Part shown: positions 7,889 through 18,444 of the stretch, piece by piece | Layout: each line of letters begins with the position of its first letter | Numbering within the stretch: position 1 is the first letter of the stretch | From: Halobacteriales archaeon | Lineage (GTDB): Archaea; Halobacteriota; Halobacteria; Halobacteriales; SKNY01 | Length of the DNA stretch: 62,440 nt | Assembly (NCBI GenBank): GCA_007118975.1 | Contig: SKQO01000012.1 | Location: 1-62,440 of the forward strand | Direction: 5' to 3' | The notes under the pieces: model-generated | What the model saw: the letters and a program-made list of their open reading frames with translations, nothing else | What the model was told of the DNA's origin: nothing | Databases searched by the model: none | Position numbers and translations under genes: made by a program

Positions 7889-10876
7889 ATGTACGAGGAA
7901 ACCCCAAAAGCGATCAAATCGATTCAGTTCGGATTGATGAATCCGGAGGAGTACCGGGAGATGAGCGCGACCAAGGTCATCACCGCCGACACCTACGACG
8001 ACGACGGCTTCCCCATCGACATGGGACTCATGGATCCGCGTCTCGGCGTGATCGACCCGGGTCTCGAGTGTCGGACCTGCGGCAAACACTCCGGATCCTG
8101 TAACGGGCATTTCGGGCACATCGAGCTTGCTGCTCCCGTCATCCACGTGGGCTTCACCAAGCTCATCCGCCGGCTGCTCCGGGGCACCTGCCGAAACTGT
8201 TCGAAGCTGTTGTTGACCGAGGCCGAACGCGAGGAGTTTACCGGGGACCTCGAGCGCACCCGCGAACTGGACGGTGAGCTCAACGAGGTGACGAAGGCGG
8301 CGATTCGGCAGGCACGAAAGGCCGAAATCTGCCCCCACTGCGGCGAGGAGCAGTTCGAGATCAACCACGAGAAGCCGACGACCTACTACGAGGTCCAGGA
8401 AGTCCTGACCGGGGATTACTCCGAGCGGATGGCCGTGGCGATGCAGCCGACCGAGGAGGACGACACCGCGATCACGCCGCCGGAGCTGGCCGAGGAGACC
8501 GGGATGGACCTCAGTCGCATCAATCAGATCCTCTCTGGGGAATTTCGTCCCGCCGAGGATCAGCGAAACGCCATCGAACGGGCCCTCGACGTGGATCTCA
8601 CCGAGGAGGACATGAACAAGCTGATGCCCTCGGACATCCGCGACTGGTTCGAGGCGATTCCGGACGAGGACGTTCGCGTCCTCGGGATCGATGCCGAGTC
8701 CTCCCGCCCCGAGTGGATGATCCTTACGGTGCTACCGGTGCCCCCGGTCACGGCGCGACCCTCGATCACGCTCGACAACGGCCAGCGCTCGGAGGACGAC
8801 CTGACCCACAAGCTGGTCGACATTATCCGGATCAACCAGCGGTTCATGGAAAATCGCGAGGCCGGCGCCCCGCAGCTGATCATCGAGGATCTCTGGGAGT
8901 TGCTGCAGTATCACGTCACGACGTTTATGGACAACGAGATCAGCGGGACGCCGCCAGCCCGACACCGATCGGGGCGACCACTGAAGACGCTCTCCCAGCG
9001 CCTGAAAGGAAAGGACGGCCGATTCCGGAACAGCCTATCGGGCAAGCGGGTGAACTTCTCCGCCCGGACCGTCATCTCGCCGGATCCCACGGTGTCGTTG
9101 AACGAGGTGGGCGTCCGAGAGCGGGTCGCCACCGAGATGACGATCACGATGAACGTCACCGAGCGGAACCTCGAGGATGCCCGCCGGTACGTGGCGAACG
9201 GGCCGAACGGGCACCCCGGAGCCAACTACGTCCGCCGGCCGGACGGGCGTCGGCTGAAAGTCACCGAGAAGAACTGCCAGGCACTGGCCGGCGAGGGAGA
9301 GGCCGACGCTGCGCAGGTCGTCGACGTTGGCTGGGAAGTCAATCGTCACCTCGTGGACGGGGACATCGTGATTTTTAACCGACAGCCGTCGCTCCACCGG
9401 ATGTCGATCATGGCCCACGAGGTCGTGGTGATGCCGTACAAGACGTTCCGGCTGAACACGACGGTCTGTCCCCCATACAACGCCGACTTCGACGGGGACG
9501 AGATGAATATGCACGCGCTCCAGAACGAAGAGGCTCGTGCGGAAGCGCGGGTGCTCATGCGCGTGCAGGAACAGATTCTCAGCCCCCGCTTCGGCGAGAA
9601 CATCATCGGTGCCATCCAGGACCACGTCTCCGGGACGTATCTCCTGACTCATGGCAATCCGCAGTTCAACGAAACGCAGGCGCTCGACCTGCTCCGGGGG
9701 ACGAGCATCGATACGCTGCCCGAACCGGACGGCACCGACGAGGACGGCGAGGCCTACTGGACCGGGCGGACAATCTTCTCGCTGTTGCTCCCCGATGACC
9801 TCGATGTCGAGGCAACCAGTTCGGCCGGGGACGACGTAATCATCGAAAACGGGACGCTCGTCCAGGGCACGATCGACGACGCGACGGTCGGGGCGTTCGG
9901 CGGCGAGATCGTCGATACGATCATGAAGGCACACGGACCGACCCGGGCACGCGTCTTCATCAACGAGGTCGCGAGCCTGGCCATGCGATCGATCATGCAC
10001 TTCGGGTTCAGCCTCGGCATCGATAACGAGTCGATCCCCGAGGAAGCGTCCGAGCAGATCGACGAGGTCATCGAGAACGCCTACGAGCGGGTGGAGGAAC
10101 TGATCAGGACGTACGAGGCTGGCGAGATGGAGAGTCTCCCCGGGCGGACGGTCGATGAAACCCTGGAGATGAAGATCAGCCAGGCGCTGGGTCGCGCTCG
10201 CGACTCGGCCGGCGAGATCGCCGAGGAGAACTTCGAGGAAGACAATCCGGCGGTCATCATGGCCGAATCGGGTGCCCGCGGGAATCTGCTCAACCTCACG
10301 CAGATGACGGCCTGTGTCGGCCAGCAGCACGTTCGCGGGGAGCGGATCAACCGCGGGTACGAGGACCGCACGCTCAGTCACTTCAAGCCACACGACCTCT
10401 CCGCGGACGCCCATGGGTTCGTCGAGAACTCCTACCGAGAGGGCCTCGAGCCCCGGGAGTTCTTCTTCCACGCGATGGGTGGTCGCGAGGGGCTGGTCGA
10501 CACGGCAGTGCGTACCTCCAAATCCGGATACCTGCAGCGGCGTCTCATCAACGCCCTCTCCGAACTTGAGGCGCAGTACGACGGCACGGTTCGCGATACG
10601 AATGACCGGGTCGTGCAGTTCGAGTTCGGTGAGGACAGTACCAGTCCGGTGCGGGTGTCCTCCTCGGTCGATCATGATATCGACGTCGATGGGATCGTCG
10701 ATCGCGTGCTCGACACCGAGTTCGACGACGACGCGGACCTCGAGGCGTTCCTAGACGAACGTACCCGGCCGACCAATCTTTCGGAGTACGCTGATCGCCG
10801 CGATCCTGCCGCGGGTGGCACGATCACGGCGACTGGCGCCCCGAGCGCGGAAGCGGTGGAGGTGGACGATGACTAA
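7889..10876 (+). CDS. rpoA1: DNA-directed RNA polymerase subunit A' with inserted HTH-like module
   Basis: 995 aa, the large N-terminal part of Rpb1/beta'. It has the clamp zinc site (CRTCG near the N-terminus, then CRNC and CPHCG), the catalytic [10 protein letters not shown] loop (Asp533, 535, 537) chelating the active-site magnesium, and [10 protein letters not shown]. Between about residues 185 and 260, before the [12 protein letters not shown] segment, there is an insertion that reads like a small XRE-type helix-turn-helix ([19 protein letters not shown]). From memory, haloarchaeal A' subunits carry a module here; it is absent from most other archaea. The stop overlaps the rpoA'' start by 8 nt. 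Confidence 0.98.
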   Translation: MYEETPKAIKSIQFGLMNPEEYREMSATKVITADTYDDDGFPIDMGLMDPRLGVIDPGLECRTCGKHSGSCNGHFGHIELAAPVIHVGFTKLIRRLLRGTCRNCSKLLLTEAEREEFTGDLERTRELDGELNEVTKAAIRQARKAEICPHCGEEQFEINHEKPTTYYEVQEVLTGDYSERMAVAMQPTEEDDTAITPPELAEETGMDLSRINQILSGEFRPAEDQRNAIERALDVDLTEEDMNKLMPSDIRDWFEAIPDEDVRVLGIDAESSRPEWMILTVLPVPPVTARPSITLDNGQRSEDDLTHKLVDIIRINQRFMENREAGAPQLIIEDLWELLQYHVTTFMDNEISGTPPARHRSGRPLKTLSQRLKGKDGRFRNSLSGKRVNFSARTVISPDPTVSLNEVGVRERVATEMTITMNVTERNLEDARRYVANGPNGHPGANYVRRPDGRRLKVTEKNCQALAGEGEADAAQVVDVGWEVNRHLVDGDIVIFNRQPSLHRMSIMAHEVVVMPYKTFRLNTTVCPPYNADFDGDEMNMHALQNEEARAEARVLMRVQEQILSPRFGENIIGAIQDHVSGTYLLTHGNPQFNETQALDLLRGTSIDTLPEPDGTDEDGEAYWTGRTIFSLLLPDDLDVEATSSAGDDVIIENGTLVQGTIDDATVGAFGGEIVDTIMKAHGPTRARVFINEVASLAMRSIMHFGFSLGIDNESIPEEASEQIDEVIENAYERVEELIRTYEAGEMESLPGRTVDETLEMKISQALGRARDSAGEIAEENFEEDNPAVIMAESGARGNLLNLTQMTACVGQQHVRGERINRGYEDRTLSHFKPHDLSADAHGFVENSYREGLEPREFFFHAMGGREGLVDTAVRTSKSGYLQRRLINALSELEAQYDGTVRDTNDRVVQFEFGEDSTSPVRVSSSVDHDIDVDGIVDRVLDTEFDDDADLEAFLDERTRPTNLSEYADRRDPAAGGTITATGAPSAEAVEVDDD

Positions 10877-12065
10877 AACGAACATCGACACCTTCGGCGT
10901 CAGCGACGGCGTCCAGTCGGTCGTCGAGGACTCGGGGCTGCCCCCGCGCCTCCGGGAACGCATCTACCGCTCGATCGGGGAACGAGACGCGGATACGGAT
11001 GCGGACGCCGTCGAACGCGTCGTCCGCCGCGTCGAAGCCGAGTACGAAGACAACCGGGTCGAACCGCTAGAGCCGGTCGGGACGGTCAGCGCCCAGAGTA
11101 TCGGTGAGCCCGGTACTCAGATGACGATGAACACTTTCCACTACGCCGGTGTGGCGGAAATCGACGTCACACAGGGGCTGCCTCGGCTCATCGAGTTGGT
11201 CGACGCGCGGAAGACGCCGGACACCCCGACCATGAAGGTGTACCTCGAGGAGGAGTACGCCACGGAGCGCGAGAAGGCCCACGAAGTCATCTGGAAGATC
11301 GAGGCCACGCGCATCCTCGCCCTCGGTGACGTCAGCACGAACGTTGCCGACATGCGTGTCCAGATCGATTTAAACGAGGATACCCTCCAGCAGCGAGACA
11401 TCACGCCGTCGGAGATCGCAGAGATCATCGAAGGTGCGATGGGTGTCGACACCGTCCATACCGGCAATCGCGTCGAATTCGGCCCCGATCAGCCGAGTTA
11501 CCGCGATCTCCTGCAACTCGTTGAGGAGCTCCGCGAGATCGTGTTCAAGGGCCTCGAGGACATCTCACGGGTGGTCGTCCGCAAGGAAGAGACGGATCGG
11601 GGCGAGGAGTTCGTCCTCCACACCGAGGGATCCGACTTCGGGTCGGTCCTCGAGATCGAGGGCGTCGACGCCACTCGCTCGAAGACGAACAATATCCACG
11701 AGGTGTACGAGGAACTCGGAATCGAGGCCGCCCGAGAGGCAATCATCGAGGAGATGATGCACACGCTCGAAGAGCAGGGGCTCGACGACGTGAACGTCCG
11801 CCACCTCATGCTGGTGGCCGATATCATGACATCGCGCGGCGAAATCGAGTCGATCGGTCGCCACGGCATCGCCGGCAGCAAACAGAGCGTGCTGGCCAGG
11901 GCAGCCTACGAAGTGACCGTCAATCACCTGCTGGATGCCGCCATCCACGGCGAGGTCGACGACCTCAACGGGGTGATCGAGAACGTGATCGTCGGCAAGC
12001 CGATCAAGCTCGGCACCGGTGACGTGGACCTCCGCATGGGTTCGATCGGTGGTAGCGCGGACTAG
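10869..12065 (+). CDS. rpoA2: DNA-directed RNA polymerase subunit A'' (C-terminal part of A)
   Basis: 398 aa, the C-terminal part of Rpb1, including the trigger loop and jaw. It contains the conserved [20 protein letters not shown] trigger-loop region (about residues 70-90) and the C-terminal [17 protein letters not shown] chose the ATG at 10869 ([10 protein letters not shown]), which overlaps the last codons of rpoA' by 8 nt; the frame is open further upstream inside rpoA' but without family similarity. Confidence 0.97.
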   Translation: MTKTNIDTFGVSDGVQSVVEDSGLPPRLRERIYRSIGERDADTDADAVERVVRRVEAEYEDNRVEPLEPVGTVSAQSIGEPGTQMTMNTFHYAGVAEIDVTQGLPRLIELVDARKTPDTPTMKVYLEEEYATEREKAHEVIWKIEATRILALGDVSTNVADMRVQIDLNEDTLQQRDITPSEIAEIIEGAMGVDTVHTGNRVEFGPDQPSYRDLLQLVEELREIVFKGLEDISRVVVRKEETDRGEEFVLHTEGSDFGSVLEIEGVDATRSKTNNIHEVYEELGIEAAREAIIEEMMHTLEEQGLDDVNVRHLMLVADIMTSRGEIESIGRHGIAGSKQSVLARAAYEVTVNHLLDAAIHGEVDDLNGVIENVIVGKPIKLGTGDVDLRMGSIGGSAD

Positions 12066-12067
12066 GC

Positions 12068-12502
12068 ATGGCCATTACGCTTTCTGACGAGGCCAGACAG
12101 TATCTCGCGACGTTCGAAGCCACAACTGACGCGCAGGCCTTCGATTGTCTGATCGAGGACGACGGCAAGACGCTGGTGTTCGTCGTCGTCCCGGAGGACA
12201 TGGCGGCGGCCATCGGCCCGGGTGGGGAGATGGTCGATCGCCTGGAGGCGCGTTTCGATGCCCGGATCGTCCTCGTCGAGGATGCCGATCGCGCGCCCGA
12301 TTTTGTCGCAAACGCCCTCGCTCCGGCGGCTGTCTACGACGTGCTCGTCGAAGAGAACGGTGACCGGGTTGCCCAGGTAACCGTCGACCCCGACGATATG
12401 GGCGTGGCCATCGGACGAGAGGGCGAACGCATCGAACGGGCCCGGCGGCTCGCGGCCAGACATTTCGAGATCGACGACATCGAGCTCGAGGCAGGGCGTT
12501 GA
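12068..12502 (+). CDS. nusA: NusA-like transcription factor
   Basis: 144 aa, the short archaeal NusA consisting of two KH domains only, without the bacterial N-terminal and S1 domains. GxxG loops are visible as AAIGPGGEMVDR (KH1, about residue 50) and VAIGREGERIER (KH2, about residue 120). It binds RNA and probably acts in transcription elongation or termination. It follows rpoA'' by 2 nt and lies before rps12, the standard archaeal order. Confidence 0.95.
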   Translation: MAITLSDEARQYLATFEATTDAQAFDCLIEDDGKTLVFVVVPEDMAAAIGPGGEMVDRLEARFDARIVLVEDADRAPDFVANALAPAAVYDVLVEENGDRVAQVTVDPDDMGVAIGREGERIERARRLAARHFEIDDIELEAGR

Positions 12503-12517
12503 ACCCGCGAAAGACGC

Positions 12518-12528
12518 GCTTAAGTAGC
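12518..12528 (+). promoter_or_regulatory. TATA box for rps12
   Basis: CGCTTAAGTAG, centred about 29 nt before the rps12 ATG. This suggests an internal, near-leaderless promoter that lets the ribosomal genes be expressed independently of the polymerase genes. Confidence 0.6.
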
Positions 12529-12551
12529 TTCATCGGGAAATCAGTATACGA

Positions 12552-12980
12552 ATGCCGAACGGGAAGTACGCCGCGCGGAAACTGAAACAGGACCGGCAGC
12601 GACATCGCTGGTCCGACTCCAAGTACGCTCGACGGGAGCGGGGACTCCGGGAGAAAACGGACCCGCTCGAGGGAGCCCCACAAGCACGGGGGATAGTACT
12701 TGAGAAGATCGGAATCGAGGCCAAACAGCCGAACTCGGCCATCCGGAAGTGTGTACGGGTTCAGCTGATCAAGAACGGCAAACAGGTCAGCGCCTTCTGT
12801 CCGGGCGATGGCGCCATCTCCTTCATCGACGAACACGACGAGGTGACGATCGCCGGGATTGGTGGCGCGAAGGGTCGCGCCATGGGTGACATCTCCGGCG
12901 TGAACTACAAGGTCGAGAAGGTAAACGGTGTCAGCATGATCGAACTAGTCCGTGGAAACGCGGAGAAGCCGGTGAGATGA
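12552..12980 (+). CDS. rps12: Small ribosomal subunit protein uS12
   Basis: 142 aa, the usual archaeal length. Component of the decoding centre. Motifs include the conserved [17 protein letters not shown] (about residues 56-72) and the loop with [14 protein letters not shown]. The archaeal N-terminus with [11 protein letters not shown] is present. The 3' end is 1 nt from rps7. Confidence 0.98.
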   Translation: MPNGKYAARKLKQDRQRHRWSDSKYARRERGLREKTDPLEGAPQARGIVLEKIGIEAKQPNSAIRKCVRVQLIKNGKQVSAFCPGDGAISFIDEHDEVTIAGIGGAKGRAMGDISGVNYKVEKVNGVSMIELVRGNAEKPVR

Positions 12981-12981
12981 G

Positions 12982-13578
12982 ATGAGTGCCGAGGAAGCCA
13001 CCACGGAGGAGTCCTCCGACACCGACGCGTTGTTGTTCGGCCGCTGGCCGACCGAAGACATCGAACTTCAGGATCCGAGCACCGCGCGGTATATTACGGT
13101 CACGCCGATCGCGCACACGATGGGCCGTCATTCATCGAAGCAGTTCGACAAAAGCGAGGTGAGTATCGTCGAGCGGCTCGTCAACCGGCTGATGCAGACG
13201 TCGGATAACACCGGCAAGAAACAGCAGACGATCCGCATCGTCCGCGAGGCCTTCGAGCACGTGCACGAACGAACCGGGGAGAACCCCATCCAGATACTGG
13301 TCGGGGCCGTCGAGAACTCCGCCCCGCGCGAGGAGACCGTCCGGCTCAAGTACGGGGGTATCTCGGTCCCGCAGGCGGTCGACGTGAGCCCGCAGCGGCG
13401 GGTCGATCAGGCACTGATGTTTATTGCGGCCGGGACCCACGCGAGTGCACACAAGGCACCGACCTCGGCGGCCGAGGCACTCGCGACCCAACTCATCGGT
13501 GCTGCCAACGGCGACGTGCAGACCTACGCCGTGGGACAGAAAGAAGAGAAAGAACGCGTTGCCGCCGCCGCCCGGTAA
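12982..13578 (+). CDS. rps7: Small ribosomal subunit protein uS7
   Basis: 198 aa. Binds the 3' major domain of 16S rRNA and the exit-site region. It has the archaeal-type acidic N-terminal extension and core motifs such as KQFDKSEVSIVERLVNRLM (about residues 53-71), GVAVPQAVDVSPQRRVDQAL-like sequence (here GISVPQAV..., near 128) and the C-terminal KKE-rich tail. Last gene of the polymerase/ribosomal operon; it is convergent with the next gene. Confidence 0.98.
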   Translation: MSAEEATTEESSDTDALLFGRWPTEDIELQDPSTARYITVTPIAHTMGRHSSKQFDKSEVSIVERLVNRLMQTSDNTGKKQQTIRIVREAFEHVHERTGENPIQILVGAVENSAPREETVRLKYGGISVPQAVDVSPQRRVDQALMFIAAGTHASAHKAPTSAAEALATQLIGAANGDVQTYAVGQKEEKERVAAAAR

Positions 13579-13581
13579 GCC

Positions 13582-14337
13582 TCAGTCGGCTGCCGGTTGC
13601 TCTGTTCCCAGATATATCGAGGTTGCATCCACCAGCCAGCGACGGTACTCGCTCGAGGTGGGGCTCCGACCGAGGTCGCGAAACAGCGTGTGGAACTGTT
13701 CGAACGGAACGTTGGGTGCATCGTTCGCCGCGATCCGTGCCAGATGCTGGAGCGGGTGGTCGGCCTCCACGAGGCCGTGGCGCTCAACTAGGCCGAGCGC
13801 GAAGGCGGCGTTGACTGCGGCGATATCCGGGTCCGTACGTGGTGTGACCCGTTCGGCGGCCTCGATGGCCGGCCGATGACCGTTCCCCGCCACGGCAGCC
13901 GCCAGCGAGGCTTCGAGATAGCGAACGAGCTTGTCCGTCGGGGTCACTTGCACCGTGAGATCGTCCGCGTAGATGTCCTTCATGTGGTTGGCGATCTGGT
14001 AACACTGTGTGATTCGTGCCTTCGGGACCCGGCGGCCGGCTGCCGAGAGGTAGATCGCCTCCGCTGTCGACTGGCGGTGGGAGCTGTGGCCCTGCTCGTG
14101 GCGGTGCATATGCGAGAATTCGTGGATCGCAAGCTCCCTGGCCATCGCGCCGTGGGCCGCAGCTCGTCCGATGTTGAGGACGTGGTGCGTGGGGTGGTGG
14201 CCAGTCCACGTTCGTTCGTCGGGGTCCTCCCGGACGAACACCTTTACCGGGAGCTCAAGGTCGTATTCGGTTTCGAACGTATCGCGTGCCTGCAGAAACG
14301 GCGTCGCCCGCGCGCCGTGCTGCACCCGGACCTCCAT
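13582..14337 (-). CDS. DUF5781-type haloarchaeal protein with HExxH zinc-peptidase-like motif
   Basis: 251 aa, a haloarchaea-restricted family as far as I recognise it (DUF5781). Around residues 70-85 it reads AIHEFSHMHRHEQGH: HEFSH is an HExxH zinc-binding motif typical of gluzincin metallopeptidases, followed by more histidines. The C-terminal half is helical and no further catalytic motif is obvious. No signal peptide, so it is probably cytoplasmic. It lies tail-to-tail with rps7 (3 nt gap), a position that suggests a housekeeping rather than accessory role. The peptidase function is an inference from one motif. Confidence 0.75.
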   Translation of the reverse strand: MEVRVQHGARATPFLQARDTFETEYDLELPVKVFVREDPDERTWTGHHPTHHVLNIGRAAAHGAMARELAIHEFSHMHRHEQGHSSHRQSTAEAIYLSAAGRRVPKARITQCYQIANHMKDIYADDLTVQVTPTDKLVRYLEASLAAAVAGNGHRPAIEAAERVTPRTDPDIAAVNAAFALGLVERHGLVEADHPLQHLARIAANDAPNVPFEQFHTLFRDLGRSPTSSEYRRWLVDATSIYLGTEQPAAD

Positions 14338-14428
14338 GTATTCGTCTAGCGGGTCCGGATGACCATGATCATTTCGTCCTGCAACGATCCGATTGACTCC
14401 GGGAGTACAGGTCCCAGTCCTGATGGTG

Positions 14429-15271
14429 TTACCGGTTCGGGCCGATCCCGAGATACGCGCTTGCTACATCGGATGTTGTATTCCGATAGGCGTGTTCGAC
14501 GCCGCCCGGAATATACACCACCTCGTCCGGCCCAGCTTCGAGCCACGGCGATGCCGAATTGTCGGGGAATTCGACTCGCACAGTTCCACTGGTCACGTAT
14601 AGTGCCTCGTCGCCCTGGTGTTGTTCCCGATCGGTCCGGTGGCCAGGGCGGAGATCGACGGCGCCGACGCGGAGGTTCGACGTGTCAGCTGCCAGCCCCA
14701 AGAGGTAGGGCTGTGCGTCCCCTTGCAGTGTCCACAGCAATTCATCCGGCGGCAGATAGGTGAACGAACTGTGTTCGGGGGTGGCGCCTGGCCAGCCGGG
14801 TTCGCCGGTCTCCGGCTCGTACCGCCACGCTTCCGGGGGAAGGTGTGCTTCGCGACTGGCGTAGGTTTCCCCTGTTCCCTGGCTGGGCGGCGGGGAGAAG
14901 TACTCGAGCACCCGCGTCTCTCCGGCCCCGATGTTGAATCCGTGATGCCAGGTCTCCTTCCCGAAGTACGCGGCTTCCCCGGCCTCAAGTTCGAGCACCT
15001 CACCGGTCTCCGGATTCGCCAGGGCAAACCTCCCCTGGAGAACGATGTACACCTCGTCGGCGCCGTAATACGTCGGATACTCAGCCGAGTGACGAAACGA
15101 ATCGCCCTCCGACATGCCGAAGACCAGACACTGGAGTGCGTCGTTCGAGAGAAAGATCCAGTCTCGAACGAGCTGGGCCGTGGAATCGCCCCAGACGAAT
15201 CGGTCGGCCGCTTGGAGGGTGATTGCTGTTGGCTCGTCGAAGTCCGGTCTCGGCACCGCCGAGTCTCTCAT
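14429..15271 (-). CDS. Two-domain cupin (bicupin) protein
   Basis: 280 aa with two cupin beta-barrels. The first (about residues 40-130) contains YGADEVYIVLQGRFALANPE and an AAYFGKETWHHGFN second motif. The second (about residues 195-275) contains RPGHRTDREQHQGDEALYV and VVYIPGGVEHAYRN. Histidine and glutamate residues in both halves could bind a metal. The substrate is unknown; bicupins include oxalate decarboxylases, dioxygenases and sugar isomerases. It is monocistronic and divergent from aEF-2. Confidence 0.85.
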   Translation of the reverse strand: MRDSAVPRPDFDEPTAITLQAADRFVWGDSTAQLVRDWIFLSNDALQCLVFGMSEGDSFRHSAEYPTYYGADEVYIVLQGRFALANPETGEVLELEAGEAAYFGKETWHHGFNIGAGETRVLEYFSPPPSQGTGETYASREAHLPPEAWRYEPETGEPGWPGATPEHSSFTYLPPDELLWTLQGDAQPYLLGLAADTSNLRVGAVDLRPGHRTDREQHQGDEALYVTSGTVRVEFPDNSASPWLEAGPDEVVYIPGGVEHAYRNTTSDVASAYLGIGPNR

Positions 15272-15559
15272 GGCGAGCGACCGGTTCTACTCCAACTGGC
15301 AAAAACCTCTACCCACGGTTGCCGTGTCCTCCCGGGGAACACTGCGAAGTTATCGCCGATTTGAGCTGTGGACGCTCCCGCGCAGTTAGTAGTGCATACG
15401 GCTCGTGGGAAAAGTCTGAATGTTGAACTGTCTTCGATGATCGGTACACGGGCGTTGCCGCCGGTGTTCCCTGTCATACCATGCCAGAACGGCGAATTTC
15501 CCCGAATGCATTCGGCGAAACACTACCCTTTTCTATCTCCTGGCGGAATGATGGATCAT

Positions 15560-17746
15560 ATGGGTAGACGGAAAAAGATCGTCGATCAGTGTGCTCGACT
15601 GATGGACGATCCGGAGCACATCCGAAATATCGCGATTGCAGCTCACGTGGATCACGGCAAAACGACGTTAACTGACAACTTGTTGGCAGGAGCGGGGATG
15701 ATTTCGCAGGAGACGGCCGGCGAGCAGCTTGCGATGGACACGGAGGAGGACGAACAGGAACGAGGGATTACGATCGACGCGGCGAACGTCTCCATGACGC
15801 ACGCGTATGAGGGCGACGAGTACCTCATCAACCTCATCGACACGCCCGGTCACGTGGACTTCGGTGGGGACGTGACGCGCGCGATGCGGGCGGTCGACGG
15901 GGCGATGGTGGTCGTCGATGCGGTCGAGGGAGCCATGCCGCAGACGGAGACGGTGCTCCGGCAAGCCCTCCGGGAGGGCGGCAAGCCGACGTTGTTCATC
16001 AACAAGGTCGATCGGTTGATCTCGGAGCTCCAGGAAGGTCCGGAAGAGATGCAGCGGCGTCTTCTCGGCGTCATCCGGGACGTCAACGAGCTCATCGAGG
16101 GGATGACCCAAGAGATGGACGACGTGGAGAACTGGACCGTCTCCGTCGAGGAGGGGACCGTCGCGTTCGGGTCGGCCCTCTACAAGTGGGGCGTTTCGCT
16201 TCCGTCGATGGAACGGACGGGGATGGATTTCGGTGAGATCATCGATCTCGAACAGGCGGGCGAGCGCCTCGAGCTTCACGAGCGGACACCGCTGGCCGAC
16301 GTCGTCCTCGACATGGTCTGTGAGCATTTCCCGAATCCCGTCGACGCGCAACCGCGTCGTATCCCGCGCATCTGGCGGGGGGCAGCGGACAGTGACCTGG
16401 CGGAGATGATGCGCTTTGTCGACGACGACGGCGAGGTCGTCTTCATGGTCACGGACATCTCGATGGACCCCCACGCCGGCGAGATCGCGACCGGCCGCGT
16501 GTTCTCGGGGACGCTCGAGAAGGGACAGGATCTGTACGTCTCGGGGACCGTCGGAACGAACCGGCTGCAAAGTGTCGGGATATTCATGGGTGGCGAGCGC
16601 GAGGAAGTCGACCGCGTCCCGGCCGGCAACATCGCCGCCGTCACTGGACTGAGCGATGCGATCGCGGGTTCGACCGTTTCATCCGTCGAGATGACCCCGT
16701 TCGAGTCGATCGAACACATCTCCGAACCGGTGATCACGAAATCGATCGAGGCCGAACGTATGGACGACCTGCCCAAACTGATCGAAGTGCTCCGGCAGGT
16801 CCAGAAAGAGGATCCGACGATCGAGGTGTCGATCAACGAAGACACCGGTGAGCACCTCCTCTCCGGTCAGGGGGAACTCCACCTTGAGGTAACTGCCCAC
16901 CGGATCGAACGCAACCACGATATTCCGGTTCGGACCGGTGAACCGATCGTGGTCTATCGCGAGTGCGTCCAGCAGCCAAGCGACGTCGTCGAGGGGATCT
17001 CCCCCAACCGGCACAACCGCTTTTACATCTCGGTCGAGCCGATGCCGGACGAAGTCGTCGATTCGTTGCGGCTCGGCGAGATATCGATGGATATGCCCCG
17101 ACAGGAGCGTCGCGAGGCGTTCCAGGAGGCCGGCTTCGATAAGGAGGACTCCCAGAACGTCGAGCACATCCACACCACCAACGTGTTCATCGACGACACG
17201 AAGGGGATCCAGTACCTCAACGAGACGATGGAACTCGTCCTCGAAGGGGTCGACGATGCCCTCGCCGAGGGGCCGCTCGCCCGCGAGCCGGTCCAGGGTG
17301 TGCTGTTGCGGCTCCACGACGCCCGACTCCACGAGGACGCCATCCACCGCGGGCCCGCGCAGGTGATTCCCGCGGTACGTGGCGCAGTCCACAGTGCCAT
17401 GGTCGACGGTCGGGTCGGGCTGCTCGAACCGATCCAGGACGTCTGGATCGAGGTGCCCTCGGAGTTCATGGGCGAGGCGTCCGGGGAGGTCCAGGGCCGC
17501 CGTGGCCGGGTCGACGACATGTATCAGGAGGGTGACCTCATGGTGGTCGAGGGCGTCGCCCCCGTCGAGGAAATGATCGGCTTCTCGAGTGACATCCGCT
17601 CGGCAACCGAGGGTCGCGCCCACTGGAACATGGAGAACGCGGGCTTTCAGGTGCTCGTGGACAACCTCCAGGAGGAAAAGATCATGGAGATCCGCGAGCG
17701 CAAGGGACTCAAACTGGAACTGCCCGAGGGCGTCAACTACTTCTGA
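15560..17746 (+). CDS. fusA: Translation elongation factor aEF-2
   Basis: 728 aa, archaeal/eukaryotic EF-2 GTPase that drives ribosomal translocation. G motifs are [13 protein letters not shown] (G1), RGIT (switch I end), DTPGHVDF (G3) and NKVD (G4). The diphthamide site is in DAIHRGPAQ with His596. The frame is open up to 15368, but the family start is [11 protein letters not shown] at 15560; ATGs at 15548 and 15551 are close alternatives. In other haloarchaea EF-1alpha and S10 genes tend to lie nearby; they are not seen downstream in this window. Confidence 0.97.
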   Translation: MGRRKKIVDQCARLMDDPEHIRNIAIAAHVDHGKTTLTDNLLAGAGMISQETAGEQLAMDTEEDEQERGITIDAANVSMTHAYEGDEYLINLIDTPGHVDFGGDVTRAMRAVDGAMVVVDAVEGAMPQTETVLRQALREGGKPTLFINKVDRLISELQEGPEEMQRRLLGVIRDVNELIEGMTQEMDDVENWTVSVEEGTVAFGSALYKWGVSLPSMERTGMDFGEIIDLEQAGERLELHERTPLADVVLDMVCEHFPNPVDAQPRRIPRIWRGAADSDLAEMMRFVDDDGEVVFMVTDISMDPHAGEIATGRVFSGTLEKGQDLYVSGTVGTNRLQSVGIFMGGEREEVDRVPAGNIAAVTGLSDAIAGSTVSSVEMTPFESIEHISEPVITKSIEAERMDDLPKLIEVLRQVQKEDPTIEVSINEDTGEHLLSGQGELHLEVTAHRIERNHDIPVRTGEPIVVYRECVQQPSDVVEGISPNRHNRFYISVEPMPDEVVDSLRLGEISMDMPRQERREAFQEAGFDKEDSQNVEHIHTTNVFIDDTKGIQYLNETMELVLEGVDDALAEGPLAREPVQGVLLRLHDARLHEDAIHRGPAQVIPAVRGAVHSAMVDGRVGLLEPIQDVWIEVPSEFMGEASGEVQGRRGRVDDMYQEGDLMVVEGVAPVEEMIGFSSDIRSATEGRAHWNMENAGFQVLVDNLQEEKIMEIRERKGLKLELPEGVNYF

Positions 17747-17796
17747 CCGGTAACCGTCCGTTTCGGCCCGTCACTTACACAGAATCGAGGAGAAAG

Positions 17797-17826
17797 CCAT
17801 ACGACTTCAGTCGTGGGAGAAGTCAC
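17797..17826 (+). repeat. Solo hairpin resembling an IS200/IS605 right end
   Basis: CCATACGAC-TTCA-GTCGTGGG followed by AGAAGTCAC. The 9-mer GGAGAAGTC (from 17816) after the hairpin also flanks the terminal hairpin of the tnpB relict at 62,062-62,083. No tnpB remnant is seen beside it. It lies between the convergent aEF-2 and proteasome-like genes and could now act as a terminator. Confidence 0.4.
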
Positions 17827-18359
17827 GAGGTATCGGAGACCACAGCCACGTCCAGCTCGCCTCCAATAGCGACGTGTCGCGCTGCCGCCTGCTCGAGTCG
17901 GTCCGTCAACGTGTCGACCAGTTCGGACACGCTGGTGTCCCGATCGAGCTGCTCCAGTAGCCCGAGGACCACTGCTTTCGGTTCACCGATCGCGACGCGA
18001 TCATCGTCGATGGACCCACCACACGCGTCGATCTGGCGGAGCCGGGCAGTCCCGTCATCCCCGGGCGCGGCCAAGATAACCGACACCTCGTGCTGGTTTG
18101 CATCCTCGCTCGCGAGTCGGGTAAGTGACTCCATCGTTATCTGCCGGTCGTGTTCCAATTCGTATGATCTGATGTCCGCTCGGATCTCGCGATGAAACCC
18201 CTGGACACCGCTGGGCTCCCCAACTACGGCGATTGCGACGTTGTCTACGGTCTCAAGCGAACGAAGATCATCGCTCCTTACGCGATGTCCGTCGAGCACT
18301 CGCCGATCGGCAGCGAGGACCACCCCGTCGGCCCCACGAATCCCGGCACCACAACCCAT
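17823..18359 (-). CDS. Proteasome beta-fold protein lacking the N-terminal catalytic threonine
   Basis: 178 aa. The N-terminal GIRGADGVVLAADRR matches the start of proteasome beta subunits (strand S1-S2), and VAIAVVGEPSGVQGF and the C-terminal VAIGGELDVAVV fit the Ntn-hydrolase fold. In active beta subunits a propeptide is cleaved to expose Thr1. Here the protein begins MGCGAGIRG, so the Thr position is Gly (or Cys at the next position) and there is no propeptide. Key lysine-type residues of the active site are not obvious. It is probably a non-catalytic paralogue. Divergent from hisA. Confidence 0.75.
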   Translation of the reverse strand: MGCGAGIRGADGVVLAADRRVLDGHRVRSDDLRSLETVDNVAIAVVGEPSGVQGFHREIRADIRSYELEHDRQITMESLTRLASEDANQHEVSVILAAPGDDGTARLRQIDACGGSIDDDRVAIGEPKAVVLGLLEQLDRDTSVSELVDTLTDRLEQAAARHVAIGGELDVAVVSDTS

Positions 18360-18444
18360 GGGAAGACCTGGGGGATGTCCGGGTTTCAGTGTTTTCCGGA
18401 CCGAGCCGACACGTTTTCCGCCTGGGGCACGAACACCTCAACCA

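Noticed and set aside
9035-10675. 546-codon open frame on the minus strand opposite rpoA'
   Set aside because: Shadow of the rpoA' codon bias in a GC-rich genome; no family similarity, and rpoA' is certain.
15368-15559. N-terminal extension of aEF-2 (64 codons)
   Set aside because: Not similar to aEF-2, which starts MGRRKK; the extension lies in the promoter region.
16679-17623. Long minus-strand frames opposite aEF-2
   Set aside because: Asp/Val/Leu/Arg-rich pattern typical of the reverse complement of acidic haloarchaeal genes.
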